From IMG/VR virus record IMGVR_UViG_3300042563_000301, positions 1-53,052 of that record: a stretch of DNA of 53,052 nucleotides, one strand, 5' to 3'. Numbering within the stretch: the first letter of the stretch is position 1; each line of letters starts with the position of its first letter. The DNA comes from a virus. The notes under the pieces are model-generated. The model saw nothing but the letters and a program-made list of their open reading frames with translations. It had not been told where the DNA came from and searched no databases. Below, in pieces: positions 14,641-24,400 of this stretch. The position numbers were made by a program, and so were the translations under genes.

Positions 14641-15348
14641 TTAGATTTTTGTAGAATCTTTGCCTTTATACACTGTCCAGTTCAAACTTTCCACAGGAAT
14701 ACTAAGCCCTGGCTTATTAGCTACACCGGTAGCTGATCCAAGTCTACTCACAAACTTAGTCTTGTCGATATATGGTACCATCTCAGGCCAGTGTTTATCA
14801 AACCAGTCGGCATCAAAGCCTGAGAGTACTTTTAACTTATGCTTTCTTACAAAGTTTTGCATCATCTTGTGCTCGATATGCATTTGTCTCCATAGCCGAT
14901 GATCTTCACCATACCATTTATAACTAGGGTATTCAATATCAAATCCTCCCGAGTCATGCCACATGTTAAAACTCATTTCAACATTACGTAGGGACATGAT
15001 GACGTCAACTTCTGGTAAGTTTTCAGCAATCCAATCTAGTTGATAAGAAAACCAGTGGCACTGTACAAATCTAATCTGATGTTGATCGTTGGTGTCGTAG
15101 GCTCTATCAATTTCTCCAAAGATTGCTTCTTTGTTAGGATACGTACTAAGTGCATCAAACTGTTCACCAATTTCATTATACGGGCCAGCAAACACTAGTC
15201 CTGTATGATGAGCTAGACTTCCTTTTGCGTTATTAACACGCCAAGGCTTTGCTCCTGACGGGTCAACGAGATTAGTAGCTGCAGACAAGTAGTATGCGGG
15301 CCACCCCCAACAGCTACCTGCAACTCCTGATATAAAAACATATTTCAT
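14641..15348 (-). CDS. P-loop, sulfotransferase-like marine phage protein
   Basis: A 235-residue protein. The N-terminus YVFISGVAGSCWGWP is a P-loop-like turn following a beta strand. The centre has HWFSYQLDWIAENLPEVDVI and SLRNVEMSFNMWHDSGGFD, then IEYPSYKWYGEDHRLW. This combination resembles the sulfotransferase-like family I recall from cyanophages and pelagiphages, which are of unproven activity. In true sulfotransferases the P-loop binds PAPS; here the loop is atypical. The ATG overlaps the stop of the upstream TctC/Bug gene (ATGA), so both are made from one message. Confidence 0.72.
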   Translation of the reverse strand: MKYVFISGVAGSCWGWPAYYLSAATNLVDPSGAKPWRVNNAKGSLAHHTGLVFAGPYNEIGEQFDALSTYPNKEAIFGEIDRAYDTNDQHQIRFVQCHWFSYQLDWIAENLPEVDVIMSLRNVEMSFNMWHDSGGFDIEYPSYKWYGEDHRLWRQMHIEHKMMQNFVRKHKLKVLSGFDADWFDKHWPEMVPYIDKTKFVSRLGSATGVANKPGLSIPVESLNWTVYKGKDSTKI

Positions 15349-16307
15349 TTGGCAATAGTATCAATCAACGGTTTCCAGTCCTGTGTTTGCTTCTTCATAT
15401 AAGCGCCGATTACAGCAGGAGTGTTCAAGTTAGAGTTAATTTCAAATTGTTGTTTTTTAAACAATTCTTTCAGTGCTGGGTTAGCATATGCTTTAGTGAA
15501 TTCTATATGATACCATTGTAACACATCAGGACTTACATCCTTTTGTAATGCCAGGGCCCATTCTGAATTAATATCAAATCCGGGTAACACTGAATTCAGT
15601 GTGTTAATTTCTGGAAATGCTACAGATTTTTTCTTGCCGGCAATGGCAATAATTTTAAGTTTTTTGTCCTTGTATAATTCTGAGACTATACTGATAGGAA
15701 CAACAGCAAATCGTATATGCCCACCAATTACATCTGTTATTGCGAGAGTAGGGCCTCTATGATCTATACGTTGTACACCATCGACACCTTGTTTAAATTT
15801 AATTCGATTGGCTAACTCTTCATAGATTAGTCTTGCTCCGCCACTGGCAGCAAACGAAATTTTTTCATTTTTCAACACTTCCACTAATTGTGGCGGTGTT
15901 GATACAGGATCAGTTGGTAAGGTTACCACTGCAAATGCCGACTCCGCAAGATGTATTGGATATACAAAACTTTCTGTCTTGTATGTTCTGTTTTGTTCTG
16001 ATGGCACAGCAACACGGTCCATTGCGACGATTCCGTTTATGCTGGCTGCTAATACACTATGTCCATCAGCTGGTAGTTTGCTAAAATATTCGTTGCCAAT
16101 GACACCACCAGCGCCTGGCTTATGTATAATATTGAATACCACTCCAGTATTCTTGGTAACTTCTTCTGAAGTAATTCTAACCAATACTTCGTTGGCACTG
16201 CCCGGCGCAAACGGAACCACTACTTCAACTGGTTTGGTTGGTTGCCACGCAAAGGCTAAAGCTGGAACCATGACTAATACTACTAGCAATCTCTTAATTG
16301 AAACCAT
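15345..16307 (-). CDS. TctC/Bug-family periplasmic solute-binding protein
   Basis: A 320-residue protein with a signal peptide (Lys/Arg start, VVLVMVPALAFA, cleavage before WQ). The mature part carries the family hallmarks: KPVEVVVPFAPGSANEVLVR near the N-terminus, then HKPGAGGVIGNEYFSKLPAD (the conserved PGAGG loop) and DGHSVLAAS. Length is typical of Bug proteins. They bind carboxylates or amino-acid-like ligands for the tripartite tricarboxylate transporter TctAB, which is absent here, so host partners would be needed. The family is greatly expanded in betaproteobacteria. The gene has a weak own promoter and an AGGAG ribosome site. The usual Gly-Gly-Asp of the first loop is Gly-Ser-Ala-Asn, so ligand preference may have changed. 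Confidence 0.9.
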   Translation of the reverse strand: MVSIKRLLVVLVMVPALAFAWQPTKPVEVVVPFAPGSANEVLVRITSEEVTKNTGVVFNIIHKPGAGGVIGNEYFSKLPADGHSVLAASINGIVAMDRVAVPSEQNRTYKTESFVYPIHLAESAFAVVTLPTDPVSTPPQLVEVLKNEKISFAASGGARLIYEELANRIKFKQGVDGVQRIDHRGPTLAITDVIGGHIRFAVVPISIVSELYKDKKLKIIAIAGKKKSVAFPEINTLNSVLPGFDINSEWALALQKDVSPDVLQWYHIEFTKAYANPALKELFKKQQFEINSNLNTPAVIGAYMKKQTQDWKPLIDTIAK

Positions 16308-16335
16308 GTTTGTTAAACTCCTATAAAAACTTTAT

Positions 16336-16365
16336 ATTATATAGCATCAAGTGCTACTTTATCAA
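16336..16365 (-). promoter_or_regulatory. Probable sigma70-like promoter
   Basis: TTGATA (16360-16365), 18-base spacer, TATAAT (16336-16341), about 29 bases before the TctC/Bug gene, whose leader keeps an AGGAG site. Confidence 0.55.
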
Positions 16366-16372
16366 AAATAAA

Positions 16373-16975
16373 TTATATACTAATCCAAAATCCCAATCTA
16401 TCTCCGCCTGGGCTTGGATACCATGTGGTATTTTCAGGTTGCGGTTGTGTATCTTCTTTCCATACTGGATATATTACGTCACTGCTGTGATTACTAAAAT
16501 CATCATTCCAACGTAGATGTACTTCAATGATTTTACCATCTACATACTCTACATTGATCCAGGGTGTTAGTCTCCACAGTTCGCCCAGTACCTTAGGAAA
16601 ACTGTATTGTTCGTTGATACGTTCCCAACGACTAAATCTATCTAATCTATCGCTGTTGCGAAACCCTTCAACTACCAACTTAGGTATACCATAGTGAAAA
16701 TCCACACTGGTATGGCGACCAGTAAACCATTCTGTCCAAAAGTATCCATCTGGTACGAGGTCAGTGTCAGCAGGTGTTAGCCATTGTTTTGTGGCACCAC
16801 GACTCATCATGCGTATGTTGGTTATAGGGCGAACAATATAGTGTGCTGGCTTAGGCACTGCTACGCCAGCTGGTCCTGCTGAGTATCCTAACTTGCGAGC
16901 CAGTATCAGTTTATCATAGATCCAAAGGTAATCTGTAGGGCAGGTAGACCATACATCTTTATCATCTATGAACAT
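16373..16975 (-). CDS. Conserved marine-phage protein, unknown function
   Basis: A 200-residue protein opening with MFIDDKDVWSTCP and DYLWIYDKLILARKLGYSAG, then VPKPAHYIVRPITNIRMMSR. I recall proteins with this arrangement in T4-like marine phages, usually unannotated. The last 50 residues are Trp- and Pro-rich (GKIIEVHLRWNDDFSNHSSD, PGGDRLGFWISI). The charged/aromatic composition could suit a nucleotide- or sugar-binding fold, but no catalytic motif can be claimed. It lies 45 bases downstream of a LamG-like structural gene, with only a weak ribosome site. Confidence 0.75.
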   Translation of the reverse strand: MFIDDKDVWSTCPTDYLWIYDKLILARKLGYSAGPAGVAVPKPAHYIVRPITNIRMMSRGATKQWLTPADTDLVPDGYFWTEWFTGRHTSVDFHYGIPKLVVEGFRNSDRLDRFSRWERINEQYSFPKVLGELWRLTPWINVEYVDGKIIEVHLRWNDDFSNHSSDVIYPVWKEDTQPQPENTTWYPSPGGDRLGFWISI

Positions 16976-17020
16976 TAGAATCCGTTAGTGGCTGTGTACT
17001 TCCAGTATCTTGTGCTCTTA

Positions 17021-17992
17021 TCAATACAGTTTAGATGCTGACCAAGTTTCAGCTAGTGTTATTTCAGCTTGTGTTGACGTAGCTCCACGAATTACTGCTC
17101 CATAGAAGTTGCCTGTAAAGAAGAAAGTTGTGCCGTTTCTGGCTCCAATGTACAATGGCAAGTTGCCAAACATACTGGCAGTACTACCAGTATCGGTACC
17201 TACGTAGGCCAAAGCCGGAGCATTATAACCATTCAACCTTGGGATCAAACCCAATGTTCTATCAGACTGTGACAAATCATATAAACCTGTTATCACATCG
17301 TGTTGAGGATCGTTGTTGGAAAACACTGCGTAAAGTGATGCTGTTCCTCGAGCTCCTATGGAATGATCTCGCATGTTGTTTTTGGCAGTGATATAAAATG
17401 AACCGTTGACGTTGCCAGCACCAAGTTCTATCATTATTCTTGATGTGCCTGTGCCTGGTGGAATCAGGTGGAATCCTGTAGTGGCCGTGACTTTGTTTGT
17501 TCCAGTAAAGTCTAATGAACCGGTGACCATGAAGTCATCAACTCCATCAAAATGTAGGGCACTGTACGCAGTTCCTGGATAGTTATAATAAGTTGGGCGT
17601 TTGGTTGGGTCACTTTGTGTAGCGTGGGCATTATTACCTGACTTGTCGTTGATTCGAGCCACTGATTGTCCGCTGGCTGTGACCGGAACAGTTCCCGAAA
17701 CATCTTGGAACAGTGTTGTGATATCGCTTGGATCATACCAAGCACCTTTTTCACCTGCGGCAAATAGTGATGCAATTCCAGCGGGCTGTGTACTCCATGG
17801 ACGGCCTTGAACTAGTCCACCTACGTTAGGATTATCTATAACGCTATTGCCGCTATACTGTGTAGGTAGTTTTGTGATATCGTAATGGTGTCTTTCATTA
17901 CCATGCCCTGCACGATCTAAACTGGCGTGATCTAGTTTAGCTTTTTGACGTAGCTCTTTAGTTGCCAATGTTGAAATTCCGTTAGCTGCCAT
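17021..17992 (-). CDS. LamG/concanavalin-like phage structural protein
   Basis: A 323-residue protein. The N-terminal 100 residues include KELRQKAKLDHASLDRAGHG and a short GAWYDPSDITTLFQD motif, followed by VARINDKSGNNAHATQ. The C-terminal 180 residues look like a jelly-roll lectin/glucanase domain: YSALHFDGVDDFMVTGSLDF, PLYIGARNGTTFFFTGNFYG and AEITLAETWSASKLY. This FDGVDD/IGAR layout is common in phage adhesins that bind sugars. No signal peptide is present. A late promoter and AAGGA ribosome site precede it. It is the downstream boundary of the fibre locus. Confidence 0.8.
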   Translation of the reverse strand: MAANGISTLATKELRQKAKLDHASLDRAGHGNERHHYDITKLPTQYSGNSVIDNPNVGGLVQGRPWSTQPAGIASLFAAGEKGAWYDPSDITTLFQDVSGTVPVTASGQSVARINDKSGNNAHATQSDPTKRPTYYNYPGTAYSALHFDGVDDFMVTGSLDFTGTNKVTATTGFHLIPPGTGTSRIMIELGAGNVNGSFYITAKNNMRDHSIGARGTASLYAVFSNNDPQHDVITGLYDLSQSDRTLGLIPRLNGYNAPALAYVGTDTGSTASMFGNLPLYIGARNGTTFFFTGNFYGAVIRGATSTQAEITLAETWSASKLY

Positions 17993-18013
17993 ATTAATAT
18001 ATTCCTTAATTAA

Positions 18014-18021
18014 TATTTATC
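18014..18021 (-). promoter_or_regulatory. T4-type late promoter motif (GATAAATA)
   Basis: GATAAATA 21 bases before the LamG-like gene, keeping AAGGA in the leader. It overlaps the stop codon of the glycosyltransferase fusion. Confidence 0.6.
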
Positions 18022-21000
18022 GTTTGACAAAGTGATAATCACCGTCAGGCCCGTTATTGCTAAACAAACCCTTACAATCAAATCCTATTGTGTCCATATA
18101 GGCTATAACAGTGTCTTTTAACGGAGCACCTTTGTTATATTCTACCGATTGTAGCTCTAGTATAACATGTTTTACAGTTTGCAACACTTGGCTTGCACCT
18201 TTTATTACATCCAACTCAGCACCTTGCACATCCATCTTGATTAACTCAGGCAAGGGAAACTGTTTTAATCTAACCACCGCATCCAGTGTTGCAGTTTTTA
18301 AAACTCGTTTGTGCTTTTCATTAAAGTACTGGGGTGCTTCTGGATTGACTTCGGCATTTTCTTTGTAATAGCTGTTGCCACCAGGATGCCAGTCATTTTG
18401 ATAAAATTCAACTTCTTTGCCAGTAACATCGCTCAATGCTCCCATAAAGTACTTTAAGCCCTGTTCCTTGTATAGGAATTCGCTAGAGTCCATAGCTTCA
18501 AACGCTACTGTTTCTGCATTGGGCCATATTCTTCGTGATTCATTAGTCCAATGTAACACACATGCTCCTATGTCATAGATCACTCGAGGTTCAAATCCTT
18601 GTGCTTTTAATGCAGCCAAATAGTCAACGTGATCTTTTGGTATCAATCTTTGACTACCTAATTCCCTGAGTCTTGCTTTGATGTCCACTTGTTGGGACTC
18701 TGCTGGTGCCACGGCAGGGATGTTGTTGTCCACTGCAAAAGTAAAACTGCCAGTATGCTGACATTGTATAGTAGTGTCAGCATAAATTTTAAATCCTTTG
18801 CCCAGGGCTTTACGACAAAAATCTACATCTTCTGAAACAGTGTGATTGTGATCCAATGCACTGTGATATTTAAACTGAGGATACCCAACATCCTTTAACA
18901 CTTGACTCTTGACTAACACACAGCCAAACCCGCAGCTGGCAATTTCTATTAATCCATGTCCTTTTATTTTACCATAAGGAATATTGCTGACTCCACCGCG
19001 ATCATTGTGTTCATACAGCTCTAGTATGTGTTGTCCAGGCTTACGTTGTATATACAATCCTGACACCACAGGCTTGTCATGTGCCAATAACTTGACCAAT
19101 GTGTCGGGAGCAAAGCTGATGTCGCTGTCCACACTGAACAAATAGTCATAACCTTTTACTGTCCAGTCAGCGATCAAGTTTCTTACTTGATCAATGTTAT
19201 AGCCGTAGAAGTATTGAAATGTGGTTTGGTAACCCTCGGGCACTATTAGGTCGTAGATGCTCTTGTATGTCTCGGGCTCTATGTTCTTGGCTGTGGGTAT
19301 TGCTATCAATATTCTTTTTTTTTCGGTTGACATTTTTACTATTTCTCTTGCGTTTTTGTTTTGTTCTTGACCGTTGACTTTGTAGTCATTAAGTGGGTTG
19401 ACGTCATTGTAGTTGTAAACCACGTCCTGCAGACATTTAACTTTGTCAGCATCAGCTACTTCTATCAGTGAATAAAATACTGATCCGTCACCACCTGCTC
19501 GGTACCATTGTCCTGCGTCATCTTTAAATTGTATATCTTCGCAACTGTTCAATAGATGCTTTTTAAATGTTCTTAAATGCGTATACGGCAAGATCCAGTT
19601 GAAGTGATGTTGTCTGTATGTCTTGTTCTGTCGAACTGTTTGAGGATAAGGCTGACTGATCAAAGGAATACTGTCCGCCATACTCCAACAGCTTCCGTAG
19701 GTAAACTCTGTTGAGCCATCGTATATACTGTTGTAGTAACTGAACACAGTGTTGTCATTGACCAATGTGTCATCACCATCTAACAACATTACAATAGCAT
19801 CGTCATCTAATGGTCTAATGTTTTCTATTTGATTACGAACAGCGCCGCGATTTTCCTTGTTGTTTATTAATAAAAATTTGCCTTTAAGTTCTTGTGGCAA
19901 ATTGCTTAATGCTGTTTTGACCACATCGGCAGAATCGTCAGTGCTGGCATCGTTGATCAAATAATGCAGATAGTTGTCGTAATCTTGTGCAGCCACGCTG
20001 GCAATACATTTTTCAATATACTTGCTGCAATTATAAAACGGACTGATTACTACAATCTGTTGTTCTCTGCCTGCTTTGTAGTTCTCCAACTCAACTGTGT
20101 TGTGAAACTTGCGATTGTATATCTTGTGTAGTCTATGATTGATTTTACTCACAGCACGATAGTCTTGTTTGCTGAGATAGTGTTCTGACTTTTTATAGAA
20201 GTGCTGCTTCCATTGTAGTGCTACACTGTCCCATCCCGCAATATCTTTGACAATGTTGCAGTAGTATTGTTTTTGTTGATGTAGGTATGGATTGCGATAC
20301 GCTTCTATAGTGGTCTTGACAAACTGTTCAACTTGTTGCGGAACGTTTATGTCAGGAAACAAACTATTGGGTTCTACAGCATAGTCAATTAGATAGCAGG
20401 CACCTGCTAGAGCAATTTCTTCCAGTGCTCCGAAGCGACAAGTTATGATAGGAGTGTTGTAGCATAGACTCTCCATTGAGGAGATGCCATATGTTTCAGG
20501 AAAGGCAGCTGGATACAACATGAAGTTAGCCTGTGCCAGTATATCAGCAATTTCCCGTTGGCTAATAACGCCTGTAAACTCTATATCCAACTTGGCCAGT
20601 TCTGGATCAGCAGCCATCACTCGCCAATCTTTTTCCTGTTGATCAGGTTCTGCATTGGTACTGAATCTATAATAGCCGCCTATGACTTTTAATCGAGCTT
20701 CGGGTATGTGTCGCTTGACATGCGGCCATATCATCTTGACTAATGGTATCATGCCTTTGGTAACACTTGCATTGTAGACAAACAAGTTTTTGTTTTTGGC
20801 TGCGATGTCAACTTCGTCGTGATACAGTCTAACACCGTTACGTGTTATAAACAGCTTGTTCTTCAATACTTCAAAGTTTCGTCTACGCCCGTGATTGCAG
20901 TTGGCAATGTAAGTGGTGTGCCAGTCGCTCAGCGTAAAAATGTCTGTGATGCGATTGTTCACAGTCAGGTCTTCAATCAAGTTGTCACCAAGACAAAATG

Positions 21001-21385
21001 TATCGTGCATCCAAAGTACTCGCATCTTGGCCTTGCTGAGAATCCTATCATAAAGATTCATAGCGGCAAAACGATTGCTTCTATTGTCGTTTAGTTTAGC
21101 ATAGTCTTTTGGATCAGTAAATGGGATCACAGTTCTTGAACTGATCACTATGTCAAATTCATAGTCTTGTGCCAAGGCAGACAGTGGGCAGTAGGTCACT
21201 GTGTCGTAAATGCCTGGTTTAGCATGATCCATGTCACAGTTGTTAAAAACTGTAACTTCGAATCCAATTTGTGATAGTTCTTTGGCCATCAGGGTGACAG
21301 CACTTTCGCTACCGCCTAGGCCTTGTTTGAATACTGTGGTACCATCGTATGGGATACCTATAATGTCTATAATAGCAATCTTCAT
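18017..21385 (-). CDS. Four-domain glycosyltransferase/FkbM methyltransferase fusion
   Basis: A 1122-residue cytoplasmic enzyme. Residues 1-400 are a GT4-type domain (GLGGSESAVTLMAKELSQIG; FPETYGISSMESLCYNTPII with the E-x7-E pair). Residues 445-660 are a GT2 domain (VVISPFYNCSKYIEKCIASV, INDASTDDS, LLDGDDT). Residues 698-890 form a second GT-A-like domain (ILIAIPTAKNIEPETYKSIY, LFSVDSDISF). Residues 935-1122 are an FkbM-type SAM methyltransferase (VIYDIGACVLHWTNES, LIKMDVQGAELDVIKGA). One polypeptide could build and cap a short methylated glycan. A sigma70-like promoter ends 7 bases before the ATG with no ribosome site. It lies inside the fibre locus. Each domain is recognisable; substrates are unknown. 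Confidence 0.9.
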   Translation of the reverse strand: MKIAIIDIIGIPYDGTTVFKQGLGGSESAVTLMAKELSQIGFEVTVFNNCDMDHAKPGIYDTVTYCPLSALAQDYEFDIVISSRTVIPFTDPKDYAKLNDNRSNRFAAMNLYDRILSKAKMRVLWMHDTFCLGDNLIEDLTVNNRITDIFTLSDWHTTYIANCNHGRRRNFEVLKNKLFITRNGVRLYHDEVDIAAKNKNLFVYNASVTKGMIPLVKMIWPHVKRHIPEARLKVIGGYYRFSTNAEPDQQEKDWRVMAADPELAKLDIEFTGVISQREIADILAQANFMLYPAAFPETYGISSMESLCYNTPIITCRFGALEEIALAGACYLIDYAVEPNSLFPDINVPQQVEQFVKTTIEAYRNPYLHQQKQYYCNIVKDIAGWDSVALQWKQHFYKKSEHYLSKQDYRAVSKINHRLHKIYNRKFHNTVELENYKAGREQQIVVISPFYNCSKYIEKCIASVAAQDYDNYLHYLINDASTDDSADVVKTALSNLPQELKGKFLLINNKENRGAVRNQIENIRPLDDDAIVMLLDGDDTLVNDNTVFSYYNSIYDGSTEFTYGSCWSMADSIPLISQPYPQTVRQNKTYRQHHFNWILPYTHLRTFKKHLLNSCEDIQFKDDAGQWYRAGGDGSVFYSLIEVADADKVKCLQDVVYNYNDVNPLNDYKVNGQEQNKNAREIVKMSTEKKRILIAIPTAKNIEPETYKSIYDLIVPEGYQTTFQYFYGYNIDQVRNLIADWTVKGYDYLFSVDSDISFAPDTLVKLLAHDKPVVSGLYIQRKPGQHILELYEHNDRGGVSNIPYGKIKGHGLIEIASCGFGCVLVKSQVLKDVGYPQFKYHSALDHNHTVSEDVDFCRKALGKGFKIYADTTIQCQHTGSFTFAVDNNIPAVAPAESQQVDIKARLRELGSQRLIPKDHVDYLAALKAQGFEPRVIYDIGACVLHWTNESRRIWPNAETVAFEAMDSSEFLYKEQGLKYFMGALSDVTGKEVEFYQNDWHPGGNSYYKENAEVNPEAPQYFNEKHKRVLKTATLDAVVRLKQFPLPELIKMDVQGAELDVIKGASQVLQTVKHVILELQSVEYNKGAPLKDTVIAYMDTIGFDCKGLFSNNGPDGDYHFVKR

Positions 21386-21392
21386 ACTATTA

Positions 21393-21420
21393 ATTATACA
21401 TAGATAATCAAAGATGTCAA
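21393..21420 (-). promoter_or_regulatory. sigma70-like promoter, near-leaderless
   Basis: TTGACA (21415-21420), 16-base spacer, TATAAT (21393-21398), then 7 bases to the ATG of the glycosyltransferase fusion. It gives this enzyme expression separate from the surrounding late fibre genes. Confidence 0.78.
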
Positions 21421-21430
21421 CTGATTTGAT

Positions 21431-24400
21431 TTAATTCCAGTACTCTACTTGAGCTGACACAAGTAGGCCGCCTTCTCCTATTACCAATGCTCCAGCAGTT
21501 CCATAAGGAGCCAAAGTGAACGATCTTGATAATCCTGAATTTACCCCTTGCGACGCCGTTAATGTAGTACGTATCTGACTTGCAACTATAGAGTCTGTTA
21601 TTACTGTTTTTGTTATAGGTTCTAACGGAAAAGACTCTAACAGGGATTGACCAAATATTGTTGCTGTAGTTGCTAGGTTAGAAAAACTTGATACATGTCT
21701 AGATAAAACATTAGGTTTATTTGCTGTTGTTATTGAAAAGGCATTGCTCAATGAAGGTCTCACATAACTATTAGGAATTTTATTAGCATTAACAGTCACC
21801 ACTACTGAGTTAGGTGTGTAACCGTTGTTAACAGAGTTGGTAATAATCCATTTAGGTTTGTTACTGCCGTTTATAACTGTATCTCGTATATAGACTAACA
21901 CCGGTTCCGTAGCTTCATTACCAATATTGTCATTTGTTTGGCGTGCAAAACGGTTACTGTAGATTGTTTGAACTGCTGAGTTAGGAGAGCCTACTGGATT
22001 GTAGACAAGTGCCGGAATTATTGTTTCTAATGCTAATGAATTATTAATCGTTACAGACTTAGAGATAGTCGATAAAGGTACAGCAGTTTGATTAAAGTCA
22101 GTAACACCGAGAATACTAACTTGTGTTACTGAATGTCCTTGTCTTCCTAAAGTTGTACTGCTGAAGGGATTGAGTTCGGAATTTTTAACTTCGCCAAATT
22201 TTGTTATAGTGAATGAATTGGATGATTGATCTACTATTGGCGCTGGTTTGCAAGTCAACAAACTGGTACCAGCTATGGCAGTTAATGGGCTGGTGGGCGG
22301 TGTGAAAGCTGAGGTATATACTGCGGTGCCCTTTACTACTCGTAGATTAGAAATATTCCCGTTTAAGAACGCACCTTGCCCCGTTTCGCATCCGATAAAT
22401 GTATTTGCTCCTGTACCAACTGATCCGCTAAATGCTGCTGATCCTTTTGCCACCCCGTTAACATAGAAATAAAAGGTATTTCCGTTTCGAACATAAGCAA
22501 GATGATACCAAGTGTTTACAGCCATGCCGTGTGCAGTGCCGGCATACTGCGTGTCGTTATTTTGAATCAATAATTTAGTCTGTCCAATAATAAACCCAAT
22601 ACCGTCACCTGCGTTAAAAGTACCAACAGTGGCAAGCATCATGTGTAATGAATAACTTGTTGGCCAAGCATCGCTTGTTGGCAGTGCATTTAAGTAAACC
22701 CATGCTTCAACAGTAAAATCAGTACTTCCGAAATCCATAACAACATTTCCATTGATTTGCAGATAATCTCCACTGCCGTCAAAATATGTACTAAATGAAT
22801 TTTGGTAAGGCCCAACTAGAGAAAAGTCCCCTGTATTAGGAAATCGGGCAACAGTTGCACGGGCTGTGGAACTGTTGTTAGTCACTGTATCGCTGTAGTT
22901 GACACCGTTATTAGTTCCTAATATAGGAATTCTACTGCTAATTCCTGTTGTGGTCGTACGAGCACCGTTCGACACGACTATTGTATTGTTTACAGTTGTT
23001 ATAGAGTTAAAAATTCTAGCAGGCAAGTTTGGTTCAATGGTTGAGTCAGTTATTACTGTCTTGATGCTCGAAATGGCGTTTTGTCTAAAAAGCTGTTTAC
23101 TTACTATAGGAGTTGTTAATAATGAAGGTACTGATACTATTGTACTATCATACCATACGACAACAGCTTCTTGAGATTGAGAACCTGTACTAGACACATT
23201 TGTTGTTGGAAATGCTTTGCCGGGTCCCCATACAATTCTAACTGCGCCTCCGCCTCCGAAACCACCACCATAGCTGGTACCAGAGCCGCCTCCACCACCA
23301 CCAAATGCGCCACCATTGATTATTCGATAACCGCTTTGTCCGGAACCTTCTCCACCTGTACCATTAGCGCCGCCGGAACCACCACCGCCGCCTAAAAATT
23401 GACCGCGAGCTGCGCCGTCTGCGCCTCGGCCATATATACCAACACCGCCGCCGGCTGGCACACCATATGTACTTGAGTAATAGCCAGCAGCAGCACCGGC
23501 ACCAGAACCGGTTGGAGCGGCAGTTCCTGAAGAAGTGCCTGAGTCGGCACCGTTGCCAGAATATCCGCCGGCGCCTCCGCCTCCTCTGTACCACCCTCCG
23601 TCATAGCCACCGTTGCCGCCACGACCACCACCATCACCAGTATAGCCGCCACCATAGCCATTTGAAGCAGCAGTTGCTCCAGTGCCGCCACGGCCGCCGC
23701 CATAGCCCGCCACAGTGGCTAAACTGATAAAATAACTGTTGCCGCCTTCTGATCCAGCACTAGTAGCATTAGTATTACTAGTGCCACCCACACCAACTAC
23801 AACGGTGTATGTTTGACCTGGAGTAACTGTAATATTATTTTTCCATCCGAGGCCACCGCCTCCGCCACCGCCAGAGCTCCATTGGTAGCCGCCACCGCCA
23901 CCACCACCCACTGCTACTACACTTACTAATCCAACACCAGTTGGAGCAGTCCAAGTGTACGTGCCGGGTGTAGTAAATTCATTTTCTCCGTTTGGTGTAA
24001 ACGGAATATTTGTACCTGTCTTTGAAAGACTGGAAATTTTACCTACTGTAGGAGAAGCTGACCCGTTTATAGCTGTGCATGTAATTTGATTAGTGTTAGG
24101 CAGACTGATTACGTACACTGTGTTTCCAGTGCCTAAATTACCAAGATTTCCCGATCCTGTAACTACAGATATTGCATCTCCAATTAAAAATACACTACTA
24201 TCAAAAATACCAGAAATAGTCAGTCTCCATTCGGTCGCTGAAATCGCAGTAACCGACGATATACCAAGTTCAAATAATCTTCCAGAGTCTTGTACAGTTC
24301 TAACAATACCTTGAACTGGTGCAGTAGGGCCGCTGGCAATACAAGATATCGTTGTGCTGTTAATTACAGAATCAACAACAACTGTGGAACTAAATCTGCC

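Noticed and set aside
23364-23727. Arg-, His- and Ala-rich ORFs in the glycine-rich domain
   Set aside because: They are frame shadows of Gly-codon runs in the 1147-residue adhesin gene.
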